From: Flavimarina sp. Hel_I_48 | Lineage (GTDB): Bacteria; Bacteroidota; Bacteroidia; Flavobacteriales; Flavobacteriaceae | Direction: 5' to 3' | Assembly: GCF_000733945.1 (NCBI RefSeq) | Contig: NZ_JPOL01000002.1 | Coordinates: forward strand, 2,357,001-2,421,000 | Length of the DNA: 64,000 bases | Shown here: positions 34,152-44,062 of the stretch, piece after piece | How positions within the stretch are numbered: the stretch's first letter is position 1 | How the letters are laid out: the number at the start of each line of letters is the position of its first letter | Notes under the pieces: model-generated | The model's input: the letters and a program-made list of their open reading frames with translations, nothing else | Databases searched by the model: none | What the model was told of the DNA's origin: nothing | Made by a program: the position numbers and the translations under genes

Positions 34152-35052
34152 CCCTGTACTGCTGCATGAAAGTGTGGACGGCCTGGCGATAAAGCCAGAT
34201 GGCGTCTATGTGGATGTCACCTTTGGTGGTGGTGGGCACTCGCGTGAAATATTAAAGAGATTGGGCGATAAAGGTAGATTGTATGCCTTTGACCAGGATC
34301 GTGATGCGTTGTTGAACAAAATCGATGATGATCGTTTTGTGCTTATAGGAGAGAATTTTAGGCATATGAAGCGTTTTTTGCGTTTTAATGGAGCGGGTAA
34401 AGTTGACGGTATTTTGGGGGATTTTGGTGTTTCCTCACATCAGTTTGATGTGGCAGAACGTGGTTTCTCAACGCGTTTTGAGTCTGATCTTGATATGCGT
34501 ATGGATCAGACCCGCCCGCTATCTGCTTTTGAAGTCGTGAATACGTACGGTGAGAAAGAACTGGGCAGGGTTTTTATAGACTATGGCGAACTGCGGAACG
34601 GGCCTAAAATAGCCCGTACGATCATTTCAAAGCGTAAAGAAGAACCTGTAAAAACCTCTGAGCAACTTAAAGAATTGCTTGCGCCGTTTTTGCCCGTTAA
34701 CCGGGAGCATAAAATACTGGCACAGGTTTATCAGGCGATTCGGATTGAGGTCAACCAGGAACTGGAAGCGCTTAAGGAATTTTTACAACAAACCGAAGGC
34801 GTGCTCAAAACAAATGGCCGTCTAAGCTTGATCTCCTATCATTCGCTCGAAGATCGATTGGTGAAACGCTATATCCGTAATGGATTGTTTCAGGGAGAAC
34901 CGGAAAAAGATATGTTCGGGCACTTTGAGGTTCCTTTTAAAAAAGTTGGGAAGCTCATTGTGCCAGGTAAAAAAGAAATAAAAGAAAACAACAGGGCGCG
35001 CAGCGCAAAATTGCGCATCGCAGAAAAGGTTGATAATAAAGACAACAATTAA
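34138..35052 (+). CDS. rsmH: 16S rRNA (cytosine-1402-N4)-methyltransferase
   Basis: 304 residues, SAM-dependent methyltransferase of m4Cm1402 in the ribosomal P site. SAM motif DVTFGGGGHS near 22-31, GDFGVSSHQFD near 97-107 and the C-terminal SYHSLEDRLVKRY near 234-246. Starts within the mraZ 3' end. Its C-terminus is Asn-rich (DNKDNN), and its stop lies at the beginning of the ftsL hexamer leader. Confidence 0.95.
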   Translation: MDYHNPVLLHESVDGLAIKPDGVYVDVTFGGGGHSREILKRLGDKGRLYAFDQDRDALLNKIDDDRFVLIGENFRHMKRFLRFNGAGKVDGILGDFGVSSHQFDVAERGFSTRFESDLDMRMDQTRPLSAFEVVNTYGEKELGRVFIDYGELRNGPKIARTIISKRKEEPVKTSEQLKELLAPFLPVNREHKILAQVYQAIRIEVNQELEALKEFLQQTEGVLKTNGRLSLISYHSLEDRLVKRYIRNGLFQGEPEKDMFGHFEVPFKKVGKLIVPGKKEIKENNRARSAKLRIAEKVDNKDNN

Positions 35053-35088
35053 TAATAATAACAGTATAACAGCAATAGCAAGTAGGAT
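35051..35088 (+). promoter_or_regulatory. AATARN-type leader of ftsL
   Basis: AATAATAATAAC, a less regular middle, then AATAGC and AAGTAGGAT up to the TTG. It includes the final base pairs of the rsmH stop. Less perfect than the tyrA, ftsW and murG copies. Confidence 0.45.
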
Positions 35089-35412
35089 TTGAAAAACGGC
35101 ATTTACCACATATTGAAAGGCAAATTTTTGGTAAGCGATGACGCTATGAAAAACTGGCGCATGATCATATTTCTTTCCGTTCTGGCAATTGTTATGATTG
35201 CAAGTTCGCACCGCGCAGATCGCAAAGTGCATCAAATTGCTGAATTGAATACAGATGTTAAAGCCCTGCGAAGCGAGTTTGTAGATACCCGCTTACAGGT
35301 ACGTCGTCTTATTATGGAAAGTGCCGTAACGCGTAAAGTTGCAGATCAGGGATTGCGTCCACCGCTTGTACCACCTAAAAAGATAAGAGTAAAGAAGAAT
35401 AAAGCCCAGTAG
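35089..35412 (+). CDS. ftsL: FtsL-like cell division protein
   Basis: 107 residues, bitopic: short cytoplasmic N-terminus, transmembrane helix about 25-42 (MIIFLSVLAIVMIASS), then a heptad-patterned segment (about 50-82) for partner coiled coil and a Lys/Pro-rich tail. The start is TTG at 35089; starting at the internal ATG (35146) would trim the N-terminus conserved in Bacteroidota homologues (MKNGIYHILKGKFL). Identity rests on size, topology and position between rsmH and ftsI; primary sequence of FtsL is poorly conserved. Confidence 0.85.
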   Translation: MKNGIYHILKGKFLVSDDAMKNWRMIIFLSVLAIVMIASSHRADRKVHQIAELNTDVKALRSEFVDTRLQVRRLIMESAVTRKVADQGLRPPLVPPKKIRVKKNKAQ

Positions 35413-35421
35413 GGCAGCTAT

Positions 35422-37413
35422 ATGGCAATAAGTGAAAAAAACATATTGAACCGTATGTACCTGGTCGCCGGGGTGCTTTTTCTTGTCGCTGTCGCAGTGG
35501 CCATAAAGCTCGTCGACATACAGGTAGTAGATGGTGATAAATATCGGGAACTTGCTGAAGAACGTACCGAGCGTATGTTTACCATTCCGGCAAACCGCGG
35601 GAATTTGTATGCTGGTGATGGTAGCCTGCTGGCAACTTCAGTGCCTAAATATGATATCCGCTTTGATGCCCTGGCACCTTCCGATACTGATTTTGAGGAA
35701 AATATAGCGGCATTGGGTAAAGGACTTTCTGGTGCCCTGGGAAGGGAATCGTCGTACTACGTAAACCTCATGCGCAGGGCGCGGGCAAATAAAAACAGAT
35801 ACCTGCTAATCACACGCAACCTTGGTTATTCGCAGTACATGAAAGTGAAAAACCTACCTCTTTTCAACAAGGGGCCATACAAAGGCGGTATCATTACAGA
35901 GCAACATATAGAGCGGGAGCATCCTCTCAATAAAATGGCGGAACGCACCGTGGGTTACGAGCGACGTGATGAGAATGGTTACTATACACGTGTAGGGCTT
36001 GAAGGGGCTTTCGGTACGTATCTGCGTGGAAAAGAAGGCAGAAGGCTTAAACAGCGTATCGCCAAAGGCCAGTGGAAGCCTATGGGTCTCAACAATATAG
36101 TAGAGCCGGAAGATGGTTATGACGTGATCTCTACAATAGATGTGAATATTCAGGATGTGGCGCACCATGCACTGCTGGGAACGTTAGAGAAATTTGAGGC
36201 AGAACACGGTTGTGTTGTGGTAATGGAGACTAAAACCGGTGAGATCAAGGCAATATCTAATTTGGGCCGCACCAGTGATGGCACCTATTATGAAGACCGC
36301 AATTATGCCGTTTATGAATCGCACGAGCCAGGTTCTACGTTTAAGCTCATGGCACTCGCAGCGGCTCTTGATGATAAAGTCATTGATAGCAGTACGGTAG
36401 TGGATACCGAAAACGGCCGTGTAAAATTTTACAATCGTACCGTTTATGATTCCCACTGGGGCGGCTACGGAAAAATTTCAGCTGCGAAAGCTTTTGAACT
36501 TTCTTCAAATACTGCTTTTGCAAAACTCATCAATGAGAGTTATAAGGACAATCCAGAACGGTTTATCAGAAGCCTTCAGGATATGGATATTGATCATAAA
36601 ATAGGTCTTTCCATAAAAGGGGAGGGCAATCCACATATTCCCATTCCCGGCGATAAAGACTGGTACGGTACCACCCTGCCGTGGATGGCATTTGGATACG
36701 GGGTTTCCCTGACGCCATTACAGATCCTTACGTTTTATAACGCTATAGCAAACGATGGGGAGATGGTAAAACCACGCTTTATCCGTGAGATTAAAAAGTG
36801 GGATGCTTCCGTAGAAAAATTTGATAAAGAAGTAATAAATCCGCAAATCTGTTCGCAGGAAACTATTGATGAGGTCAAGGTGATGATGAAAAACGTTGTG
36901 GAACGCGGTACAGCATCCAATATTTATTCGCCCAACTTCTCAATGGCCGGAAAAACGGGAACCTGCCAAACGGAATACTGGATAGAGGGAGGTAGATATA
37001 TTGCCTCATTTGCAGGTTATTTCCCCGCTGAAAACCCTGAATATTCCTGTATCGTGGTGGTTCATAAACCCAACAAAAAACTAGGCTATTATGGTAATGT
37101 GGTCGCTGCACCGGTTTTTAAACAAATTGCCCAGAAAATCTACAGTGATACACCGCTCGTTGATGAGGTAGAATTGCCCAAAGTAAACACGACCGCCGTA
37201 GATCAGGATTATGAAGCATATTACAAAAAAGTGCAAAAGGGGTACGCCACGGTGCCAAATGTAAAAGGAATGAGCGGTATGGATGCAGTTTCCCTTTTAG
37301 AAAACATGGGCCTTAAAGTTCATTTTAAAGGAACTGGAAAAGTAGAGCTACAATCCCTAATACCGGGTGAAAAAGTAGCTAAAAACCAACAAATAACACT
37401 GCAATTGTCATGA
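35422..37413 (+). CDS. ftsI: Septal peptidoglycan transpeptidase (class B PBP) with PASTA domain
   Basis: 663 residues: N-terminal transmembrane helix (about 11-29), PBP dimerisation domain (about 50-220), transpeptidase with SxxK at S305-K308 (PGSTFKL), SxN in ELSSNTAF near 357 and KTG at 511-513, and one C-terminal PASTA domain (about 605-662, VPNVKGMSGMDAV). Cross-links septal peptidoglycan with FtsW. The PASTA domain, usual in Firmicutes and seen in Bacteroidota FtsI, may sense uncrosslinked glycan. Overlaps murE by 4 bp (ATGA). Confidence 0.95.
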   Translation: MAISEKNILNRMYLVAGVLFLVAVAVAIKLVDIQVVDGDKYRELAEERTERMFTIPANRGNLYAGDGSLLATSVPKYDIRFDALAPSDTDFEENIAALGKGLSGALGRESSYYVNLMRRARANKNRYLLITRNLGYSQYMKVKNLPLFNKGPYKGGIITEQHIEREHPLNKMAERTVGYERRDENGYYTRVGLEGAFGTYLRGKEGRRLKQRIAKGQWKPMGLNNIVEPEDGYDVISTIDVNIQDVAHHALLGTLEKFEAEHGCVVVMETKTGEIKAISNLGRTSDGTYYEDRNYAVYESHEPGSTFKLMALAAALDDKVIDSSTVVDTENGRVKFYNRTVYDSHWGGYGKISAAKAFELSSNTAFAKLINESYKDNPERFIRSLQDMDIDHKIGLSIKGEGNPHIPIPGDKDWYGTTLPWMAFGYGVSLTPLQILTFYNAIANDGEMVKPRFIREIKKWDASVEKFDKEVINPQICSQETIDEVKVMMKNVVERGTASNIYSPNFSMAGKTGTCQTEYWIEGGRYIASFAGYFPAENPEYSCIVVVHKPNKKLGYYGNVVAAPVFKQIAQKIYSDTPLVDEVELPKVNTTAVDQDYEAYYKKVQKGYATVPNVKGMSGMDAVSLLENMGLKVHFKGTGKVELQSLIPGEKVAKNQQITLQLS

Positions 37414-38873
37414 ATATACTAAAAGACATATTGTACAAAGTTACCCTTGATTCTGTCGTAGGGAGTACTATCGTGGCGGTCACTTCTATTCATTATGACT
37501 CACGACAAGTCGGTTTGAATGACGTTTTCGTAGCCATTAAAGGTACACACAGTGATGGACACGATTATATAAAAAAGGCAGAAGACGCCGGGGCGATTGC
37601 TATTGTTTGTGAAACCTTGCCAAAGCGTTTTGTAAATGGGATTACCTATATAAAGACAAACAATACGCACAGTGCGCTGGCGATCATGGCGGCCAATTTT
37701 TATGAACATCCTTCAGAAAACCTGAAACTGGTGGGAATTACCGGTACTAATGGTAAAACGACCATCGCTAGCCTTTTGCACCGTCTTTTTGCTGATGCAG
37801 GTTATAAAACGGGACTGCTTTCCACCGTGAAAATTGTTGTTGGCGATACAGAACATAAGGCAACGCATACCACGCCAGATCCACTTGTGATCAATAAATA
37901 CCTAAGCGAAATGAACGCTGCCGGGGTAGAATTCTGCTTTATGGAAGTGAGTTCGCACGGTATCCATCAGAAGCGCACCGAAGGTTTGCATTTTGCCGGC
38001 GGAATTTTTACCAATCTTACGCATGATCACCTGGATTACCATGACACCTTCGCAGAATATCGCGATGTTAAAAAAGCATTCTTTGATAATTTGCCCAAAA
38101 CTGCTTTTGCACTGGTAAACGTAGACGATAAGAATGGTCAGATTATGGTGCAAAATACCAGGGCTAAAAAAGTGACCTACGCATTAAAATCATATGCTGA
38201 CTATAAAGCACTGATTTTAGAAAATCAATTTTCTGGCTTGCTGCTCAAAATTAATGGCAATGAAGTCTGGTCAAAGTTGATAGGCACTTTCAACGCGTAC
38301 AATCTTTTGGCCATTTACGCCACGGCAGATTTGCTGGGTCTTGAGGAAATGGAGGCCCTCCAGCTTATTAGCGGACTAAAAAGTGTGAGTGGCCGGTTTC
38401 AATATTTTATTTCTGAAAGAAAAATTACCGCGATCGTTGATTATGCCCATACGCCAGATGCGCTGCAAAATGTGTTGGAGACCATAAATGACATTCGTAC
38501 AAAAAACGAAGAACTTATTACCGTTGTGGGTTGTGGTGGCGACCGCGATAAGACAAAAAGGCCAAAAATGGCAAATATAGCCTCAACGCTAAGCACAAAG
38601 GCGATTCTCACCAGTGATAATCCCCGTACCGAAAACCCGGAAACCATTATTGAAGAAATGGAAAATGGTGTGGAACCTTTAAATGTAAAGAAAATTCTAA
38701 GTATCACAAACAGGAAGCAGGCCATTAAAACGGCTTGCCAGATGGCGCAGGAAAATGACATTATCCTCATAGCCGGTAAAGGCCACGAGACCTATCAGGA
38801 AGTAAATGGCGTGCGCAGTGATTTTGACGATTACAAAATAGTAAAAGAGCTTTTAAGCGAACTTAATAAATAG
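37410..38873 (+). CDS. murE: UDP-MurNAc-tripeptide synthetase (meso-DAP adding)
   Basis: Adds the third stem residue to UDP-MurNAc-L-Ala-D-Glu. 487 residues: N-terminal UDP-binding domain, ATP site GITGTNGKTT near 109-118, KATHTTPDP near 150 and the substrate-specificity motif DNPR (TSDNPRTENP, near 405), which predicts meso-diaminopimelate as the amino acid rather than lysine. Start overlaps the ftsI stop. Followed after 37 bp by mraY. Confidence 0.95.
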   Translation: MNILKDILYKVTLDSVVGSTIVAVTSIHYDSRQVGLNDVFVAIKGTHSDGHDYIKKAEDAGAIAIVCETLPKRFVNGITYIKTNNTHSALAIMAANFYEHPSENLKLVGITGTNGKTTIASLLHRLFADAGYKTGLLSTVKIVVGDTEHKATHTTPDPLVINKYLSEMNAAGVEFCFMEVSSHGIHQKRTEGLHFAGGIFTNLTHDHLDYHDTFAEYRDVKKAFFDNLPKTAFALVNVDDKNGQIMVQNTRAKKVTYALKSYADYKALILENQFSGLLLKINGNEVWSKLIGTFNAYNLLAIYATADLLGLEEMEALQLISGLKSVSGRFQYFISERKITAIVDYAHTPDALQNVLETINDIRTKNEELITVVGCGGDRDKTKRPKMANIASTLSTKAILTSDNPRTENPETIIEEMENGVEPLNVKKILSITNRKQAIKTACQMAQENDIILIAGKGHETYQEVNGVRSDFDDYKIVKELLSELNK

Positions 38874-38910
38874 CAGTTTCCGGCAGTTGGCGGAACAATG
38901 ATTAACACTT

Positions 38911-40143
38911 ATGTTGTACTACTTGTTTGATTATTTAGAGCAGCAATATAACCTGACGGGAGCCAGTCTTTTTGGTTTTATCTCGTTCCGGGCATCCCTT
39001 GCTATTCTACTTTCCCTTGCGATTTCTACCATCTGGGGAAAGAGGATCATACTGTATTTACAGCGCAAACAATTGGGCGAATCCATACGCGATCTAGGCC
39101 TTGAAGGTCAGGTAGAAAAAGCGGGAACCCCTACCATGGGCGGTCTGATTATTATTATAGCTACGCTGATCCCCGTAGTGCTTTTTGCCAGGCTTGATAA
39201 TATTTATGTGCTCCTGCTTATAGTCACTACTTTGTGGATGGGAGCTATAGGATTTCTGGATGATTATTTAAAAATCAAGCAAAAAAACAAAGAAGGCCTT
39301 GCCGGAAAATTTAAAATCATAGGTCAGGTAGGATTGGGCGTTATTGTGGGCGCAACCATTTTCTTTCATCCGGATATCACGATAAAAGAAGAGATGGCAA
39401 ATTCAAAAAATAAGCAGGAACTCCTTACCCAGAACAGTGAAGATGAATTTTCTGGAGAAGAAAAATCGCTTACCACCACCATTCCTTTTGTAAAGAACAA
39501 TGAAGTGGATTATGCCAAGATCGTGAGTTGGCTGGGGGATGAATATGTGAAATATGCATGGCTCATTTTTATACCTATCGTAATTTTTATAGTTACGGCG
39601 GTTTCCAATGGAGCAAACCTTACGGATGGTATTGATGGGCTGGCGGCAGGATCTTCGGCAATAATTGTATTGACGCTGGGACTTTTTGCATGGATTTCGG
39701 GTAACATTATATTCAGTGATTACCTCAATGTAATGTTTATACCGCGTACCGGTGAAATGGTGATTTTCATTACCGCTTTTGCGGGAGCATTAGTAGGTTT
39801 TATATGGTACAATACGTATCCCGCCCAGGTTTTTATGGGCGATACCGGCAGTCTTACCATAGGTGGTGTCATTGCGGTAATCGCGATCGCTATAAGAAAA
39901 GAATTGCTTATACCCATTCTCTGTGGAATTTTCTTTATGGAAACGCTTTCGGTGGTTTTGCAGGTTAGCTGGTTTAAGTACACAAAGAAAAAAACGGGAG
40001 AAGGCAGGCGTATTTTCCTGATGTCACCTTTACACCATCATTATCAAAAACGAGGATTGCACGAGAGTAAAATCGTTGTGAGGTTTTGGATTATTGGCAT
40101 TTTACTGGCAATTATCACCATTGTAACCTTAAAAATCAGGTAA
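38911..40143 (+). CDS. mraY: Phospho-MurNAc-pentapeptide translocase
   Basis: Makes lipid I on the inner face of the membrane. 410 residues, about ten transmembrane helices. Catalytic and Mg-binding stretches: [12 protein letters not shown] near 115-126, [12 protein letters not shown] near 236-247, FMGDTGSL near 309-316 and HHHYQKRG near 372-379. Compared with E. coli MraY (360) it has an extra hydrophilic segment of about 50 residues (near 155-205, rich in Glu, Asn, Ser) between helices, a feature I associate with Bacteroidota. The gap before it has a partial palindrome TTCCG / CGGAA. Confidence 0.95.
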   Translation: MLYYLFDYLEQQYNLTGASLFGFISFRASLAILLSLAISTIWGKRIILYLQRKQLGESIRDLGLEGQVEKAGTPTMGGLIIIIATLIPVVLFARLDNIYVLLLIVTTLWMGAIGFLDDYLKIKQKNKEGLAGKFKIIGQVGLGVIVGATIFFHPDITIKEEMANSKNKQELLTQNSEDEFSGEEKSLTTTIPFVKNNEVDYAKIVSWLGDEYVKYAWLIFIPIVIFIVTAVSNGANLTDGIDGLAAGSSAIIVLTLGLFAWISGNIIFSDYLNVMFIPRTGEMVIFITAFAGALVGFIWYNTYPAQVFMGDTGSLTIGGVIAVIAIAIRKELLIPILCGIFFMETLSVVLQVSWFKYTKKKTGEGRRIFLMSPLHHHYQKRGLHESKIVVRFWIIGILLAIITIVTLKIR

Positions 40144-40145
40144 AA

Positions 40146-41483
40146 ATGGCAAAAAAATTGATCATACTTGGTGGCGGTGAATCTGGGATTGGTGCCGCTT
40201 TATTGGGTAAAAAGGAAGGTTTTGAAGTGTTTGTATCTGATTTTGGTAAAATCAAAACCAAGTACAAAGATGTTCTTATAAATAATGCCATTGAATGGGA
40301 AGAAGGTGGTCATAGTGAATCCCGAATCCTAACGGCTGATGCGGTAGTTAAGAGTCCGGGGATTCCTGATAAAGCCCCGCTTATCGTTTCGCTTAAAGCG
40401 GAAGGAATCCCAGTGATTTCAGAAATTGAATTTGCTTCAAGATATACGAAAGCGAATTTGATCGCGATCACGGGCAGTAACGGGAAGACCACGACCACCT
40501 CAATGGTAGCGCATATTTTAAAGGTAGCGGGCTTAAAAAGTATTGCTGCCGGAAACATAGGAGATAGTTTCGCAAGAGGAGTGGCAGAAAAGGATATTGA
40601 AAATTATGTGCTTGAAATCAGCAGTTTTCAGCTGGATGGGATCGTTGATTTTGCCCCGCATATTGCAATAATCACAAACATTACCCCAGACCATCTGGAT
40701 CGGTATGAGTACAAATTTGAAAACTACATCGCATCAAAATTCAGGATTGCGATGAACCAGACCGAAAGTGATTATCTCATCTATGATGCAGATGATACGG
40801 TGATCACAGACTGGCTTGAAAAGCATCCCGTCAAGGCACGGCTGCTTCCATTTTCGGTATTAAAAAAAGTAAAAGAAGGGGCTTATTTGGCCAACGATAA
40901 AATAATAATAGAAATAGACAATAACCAACTTACTATGTCAACAGCAAATCTATCCATGAAGGGTGTGCACAATACAAAAAACGCAATGGCAGCAGCAACG
41001 GCCTCGCGCCTGCTTAGTATCCGCAAGGCGACCATACGGGAAAGCCTGGAAGGTTTTCAGGGTGTTGAACACCGCCTGGAACAAGTTTTAAAGATCAATA
41101 ATGTTTCCTATATCAATGATTCTAAGGCGACAAACGTAAACGCAACTTTTTACGCGTTGGATAGCATGACCGCACCTACCGTCTGGATCGTGGGAGGGAC
41201 AGATAAAGGCAATGATTACAAAGACCTTTTTCCACTGGTAAATGAGAAAGTGAAAGCGATCATCTGCCTGGGTGTAGACAACAGAAAGCTGATGGACACT
41301 TTTTCCAATATGGTAGATGTGATCATTGAAACGCAGAGTGTGGTAGAAGCCACTAAAATCGCCTACAAATTGGCCAACAAAGGCGAAAATGTTTTGCTTT
41401 CACCAGCATGTGCAAGTTTTGACTTGTTTGAAAATTATGAAGACCGGGGCAGACAGTTCAAAGAAGCGGTAAGAAACCTCTAG
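40146..41483 (+). CDS. murD: UDP-MurNAc-L-alanine--D-glutamate ligase
   Basis: 445 residues from ATG 40146, two bases after the mraY stop; a longer frame that runs back into mraY (40086) is rejected because homology begins at MAKKLIILGGGESG. ATP-binding GSNGKTTTTSM near 109-119, then the Mur ligase central and C-terminal domains with DSKATNVNAT near 318-327. Adds D-Glu to UDP-MurNAc-L-Ala. The stop codon is followed at once by a C-run/G-run palindrome. Confidence 0.95.
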   Translation: MAKKLIILGGGESGIGAALLGKKEGFEVFVSDFGKIKTKYKDVLINNAIEWEEGGHSESRILTADAVVKSPGIPDKAPLIVSLKAEGIPVISEIEFASRYTKANLIAITGSNGKTTTTSMVAHILKVAGLKSIAAGNIGDSFARGVAEKDIENYVLEISSFQLDGIVDFAPHIAIITNITPDHLDRYEYKFENYIASKFRIAMNQTESDYLIYDADDTVITDWLEKHPVKARLLPFSVLKKVKEGAYLANDKIIIEIDNNQLTMSTANLSMKGVHNTKNAMAAATASRLLSIRKATIRESLEGFQGVEHRLEQVLKINNVSYINDSKATNVNATFYALDSMTAPTVWIVGGTDKGNDYKDLFPLVNEKVKAIICLGVDNRKLMDTFSNMVDVIIETQSVVEATKIAYKLANKGENVLLSPACASFDLFENYEDRGRQFKEAVRNL

Positions 41484-41508
41484 TCCCACTAACCCCCAAA
41501 GGGGGAAG
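41484..41508. repeat. C-run/G-run palindrome after murD
   Basis: TCCCACTAACCCCC then AAAGGGGGA, starting at the base after the murD TAG. The arms CCCCC/GGGGG are separated by AAA. Same family as 6818-6844 and 42815-42838. Confidence 0.65.
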
Positions 41509-41566
41509 TTTAAAGTAGGGTTTAAAAAATGACCTGAAAATGTAGAAAATCCAAGTTTTCGGAACA

Positions 41567-41602
41567 AATAATAATAGCAATAAAAATAGTAATACGGAGT
41601 AC
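41567..41602 (+). promoter_or_regulatory. AATARN hexamer leader of ftsW
   Basis: AATAAT AATAGC AATAAA then AATAGT AATACG GAGTAC, six exact 6-nt units ending at the GTG. The frame upstream of the GTG is open but has no start codon before its upstream TAG (41543-41545), so the leader is not translated in frame. Confidence 0.6.
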
Positions 41603-42814
41603 GTGAGCAAATCGTGGAACATCATAACAAATTTAAAGGGAGACCGTGCGATCTGGGCCATAGTGGCTTTTCTTGCACTGTTTTCTTTTTTGCCTGTTTA
41701 TAGTGCCAGCAGTAACCTGGCCTATTTATATGGGGATGGGGATACCATTGGTTTTTTGGTGCGGCATTTTATGCATTTGGTACTTGGTTTTGCCATAATT
41801 TATGGTGTTCACCGCGTGCCTTATCACTATTTTAAAGGATTGTCCATTATCCTGCTACCGGTAATTCTTATTTTATTGATCGTGACCCTGGCGCAGGGAA
41901 CGACCATAGATGGGGCGAATGCCAGCCGGTGGATACAGGTACCATTCGTGGGGTTCACCTTCCAGACATCAACGCTTGCGGCAGTAGTGCTTATGGTTTA
42001 TGTGGCGCGTTACCTGTCTAAAATTCAGGATAGGGAAATAACTTTTAAGGAAAGCCTGTTGCCCTTGTGGTTGCCGGTAGGTGTTATGTTGGCCCTTATA
42101 TTACCGGCCAACTTTTCCACGACCGCCATCATTGCTGCGATGACCTTTACCTTATTATTTATAGGGGGTTATCCGTTAAAATATTTGGGATCTATGTTGC
42201 TCGTTGGTTTCTTTTTACTTGCGTTTTTTGTGGTTGCTGCAAAAGCGTTTCCGAAGGCCTTTCCCAACCGGGTGGATACCTGGATGGCGCGGGTAGACAG
42301 CTTTACGGATAATGTAGATACTGAAGCAGATTATCAGATTGAAAAAGCGAAAATCGCGATTGCTACAGGCGGAGTCATGGGGCTGGGACCTGGGAAAAGT
42401 GTTCAGAAAAACTTTTTACCACAAAGTACCTCAGATTTTATTTTTGCGATCATTGTTGAAGAATGGGGACTTCTGGGCGGTATGACGTTAATGCTGCTCT
42501 ATTTATTGCTGTTATTTAGGATTGTCATCGTAGCATTTAAATCCCCCAGCGTTTTTGGGAAACTGGTCGCGCTGGGTGTAGGGTTGCCCATTGTTTTTCA
42601 GGCGTTGATCAATATGGCGGTTGCGGTAGAATTATTTCCGGTAACCGGGCAAACCTTACCCATGGTGAGTAGCGGTGGTACCTCCATATGGATGACCTGC
42701 CTGGCGATAGGCATTATATTAAGTGTAAGCGCAAAACGGGAAGAAATCAGGGCACAGGAAGAAAAGGCCGAAGAAGAAATGAATCCGCTTGAGGTATTGA
42801 GTGAAGCGCTGTAA
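41603..42814 (+). CDS. ftsW: Septal peptidoglycan glycosyltransferase FtsW
   Basis: SEDS-family polymerase, 403 residues, about ten transmembrane helices. Motifs: GANASRWIQVP near 108-118, the conserved stretch QSTSDFIFAIIVEEWG near 271-286 and the terminal LPMVSSGGTSIW near 351-362. The start is GTG at 41603, giving MSKSWNIITNLKGD. Works with FtsI, encoded in the same cluster. The short acidic cytoplasmic tail (EEKAEEEMN) ends immediately before a palindromic element. Confidence 0.95.
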   Translation: MSKSWNIITNLKGDRAIWAIVAFLALFSFLPVYSASSNLAYLYGDGDTIGFLVRHFMHLVLGFAIIYGVHRVPYHYFKGLSIILLPVILILLIVTLAQGTTIDGANASRWIQVPFVGFTFQTSTLAAVVLMVYVARYLSKIQDREITFKESLLPLWLPVGVMLALILPANFSTTAIIAAMTFTLLFIGGYPLKYLGSMLLVGFFLLAFFVVAAKAFPKAFPNRVDTWMARVDSFTDNVDTEADYQIEKAKIAIATGGVMGLGPGKSVQKNFLPQSTSDFIFAIIVEEWGLLGGMTLMLLYLLLLFRIVIVAFKSPSVFGKLVALGVGLPIVFQALINMAVAVELFPVTGQTLPMVSSGGTSIWMTCLAIGIILSVSAKREEIRAQEEKAEEEMNPLEVLSEAL

Positions 42815-42838
42815 TCCCCCTAACCCCCTAAGGGGAAT
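42815..42838. repeat. C-run/G-run palindrome after ftsW
   Basis: TCCCCCTAACCCCC then TAAGGGGAATT, beginning at the base after the ftsW stop. Imperfect copy of the family at 6818 and 41484. Confidence 0.65.
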
Positions 42839-42875
42839 TGAAAATTTGGTCAGTTAATAATCAGTTTTCAGCTGA

Positions 42876-42908
42876 AATAATAATAGAAATAACAATAATA
42901 ATAATAGT
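42876..42908 (+). promoter_or_regulatory. AATARN hexamer leader of murG
   Basis: AATAAT AATAGA AATAAC then AATAAT AATAAT AGT, ending at the TTG start. It shares register and length (33 nt) with the tyrA leader. Confidence 0.6.
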
Positions 42909-44009
42909 TTGAAACCCTACAGATTCATCATATCAGGCGGCGGTACCGGCGGGCATATTTACCCGGCGCTGGCAATTGCCGATGGTCTCAAAGTGAAATA
43001 TCCAGATGCGGAATTTCTCTTTGTGGGGGCACGTGACCGTATGGAAATGGAAAAAGTACCCCAGGCTGGGTATACTATTAAAGGTTTGTGGATCACCGGG
43101 ATCAAGAGGGAACTTACCCTTTCCAACCTTATGTTTCCATTGAAGTTGATAAGTAGCTTATTGGCTTCGGTAAAAATTATAAAAACGTTCAAACCTGATG
43201 TGGTAATAGGGACGGGAGGTTTTGCCAGCGGTCCATTGTTGCAGGCGGCAAACTCTAAAAATATACCCACGCTTATACAGGAGCAAAATTCGTATGCGGG
43301 GGTGACCAATAAGTTGCTGAGCAAAAAAGCCAAGAAAATCTGTGTTGCCTATGACAATATGCAGGCATTTTTCCCTAAGGAAAAGATAGTAAAAACGGGA
43401 AATCCCGTACGTCAGGACCTGCTTGAAATCAATGATAAGCGAAGAGACGGACAGATAAAATTTAGATTAGAAGAAGGAAAACAAACCCTTTTAGTTCTTG
43501 GCGGAAGCCTTGGAGCACGAGCGATCAATGCGTTCGTTTCAAAAAATTTAGACTATATCCTTGCGCAGGGAGTGCAGGTGATCTGGCAGACCGGTAAATT
43601 ATATTATGAGCAATATAAAGAGAATGACACGTTAGAAAATGTAACCGTGCTGGCGTATATAGATACAATGAATTTGGCCTATGCCGCTGCAGATCTTATC
43701 ATCAGCAGGGCCGGGGCAGGATCTGTTTCTGAACTTTGTATAGTGGGCAAACCGGTGATTTTTATACCCTCACCTAATGTTGCAGAAGATCACCAGACTA
43801 AAAATGCCCAGGCGATCGCAACAAAGGATGCTGCTATTTTACTGGCTGAAAAAGAACTTGAAACGCAGTTCAAACCCATATTTGACGAACTCGTAAAAAA
43901 TCCGGAAAAGCGCCGAAAATTAGGTGAAAACATAAACAAATTGGCACTTCCCCATGCTACAGATGACATTATTGAGGAAGTGGAAAAGATGATTTTACGA
44001 AAAGAATAG
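42909..44009 (+). CDS. murG: UDP-GlcNAc--lipid I N-acetylglucosaminyltransferase
   Basis: Converts lipid I to lipid II on the inner membrane. 366 residues, GT-B fold: [16 protein letters not shown] near 9-24, GTGGFASGP near 99-107, [11 protein letters not shown] near 120-130 and the UDP-binding [20 protein letters not shown] near 264-283. The start is TTG at 42909. The stop codon is embedded in a 7-bp microsatellite (GAATAGA). Confidence 0.95.
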   Translation: MKPYRFIISGGGTGGHIYPALAIADGLKVKYPDAEFLFVGARDRMEMEKVPQAGYTIKGLWITGIKRELTLSNLMFPLKLISSLLASVKIIKTFKPDVVIGTGGFASGPLLQAANSKNIPTLIQEQNSYAGVTNKLLSKKAKKICVAYDNMQAFFPKEKIVKTGNPVRQDLLEINDKRRDGQIKFRLEEGKQTLLVLGGSLGARAINAFVSKNLDYILAQGVQVIWQTGKLYYEQYKENDTLENVTVLAYIDTMNLAYAAADLIISRAGAGSVSELCIVGKPVIFIPSPNVAEDHQTKNAQAIATKDAAILLAEKELETQFKPIFDELVKNPEKRRKLGENINKLALPHATDDIIEEVEKMILRKE

Positions 44010-44046
44010 AGAATAGAGAATAGAGAATAAAGAATAAAGAGAAGAG
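44004..44046. repeat. 7-bp microsatellite GAATARA at the murG stop
   Basis: GAATAGA GAATAGA, GAATAAA GAATAAA, then GAGAAGA and GAGAGGA: four clean and two degenerate heptamers starting inside the last murG codons. Length changes would not alter murG because the stop is in the first unit. Confidence 0.7.
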
Positions 44047-44062
44047 AGAGGAAAATAAATTA

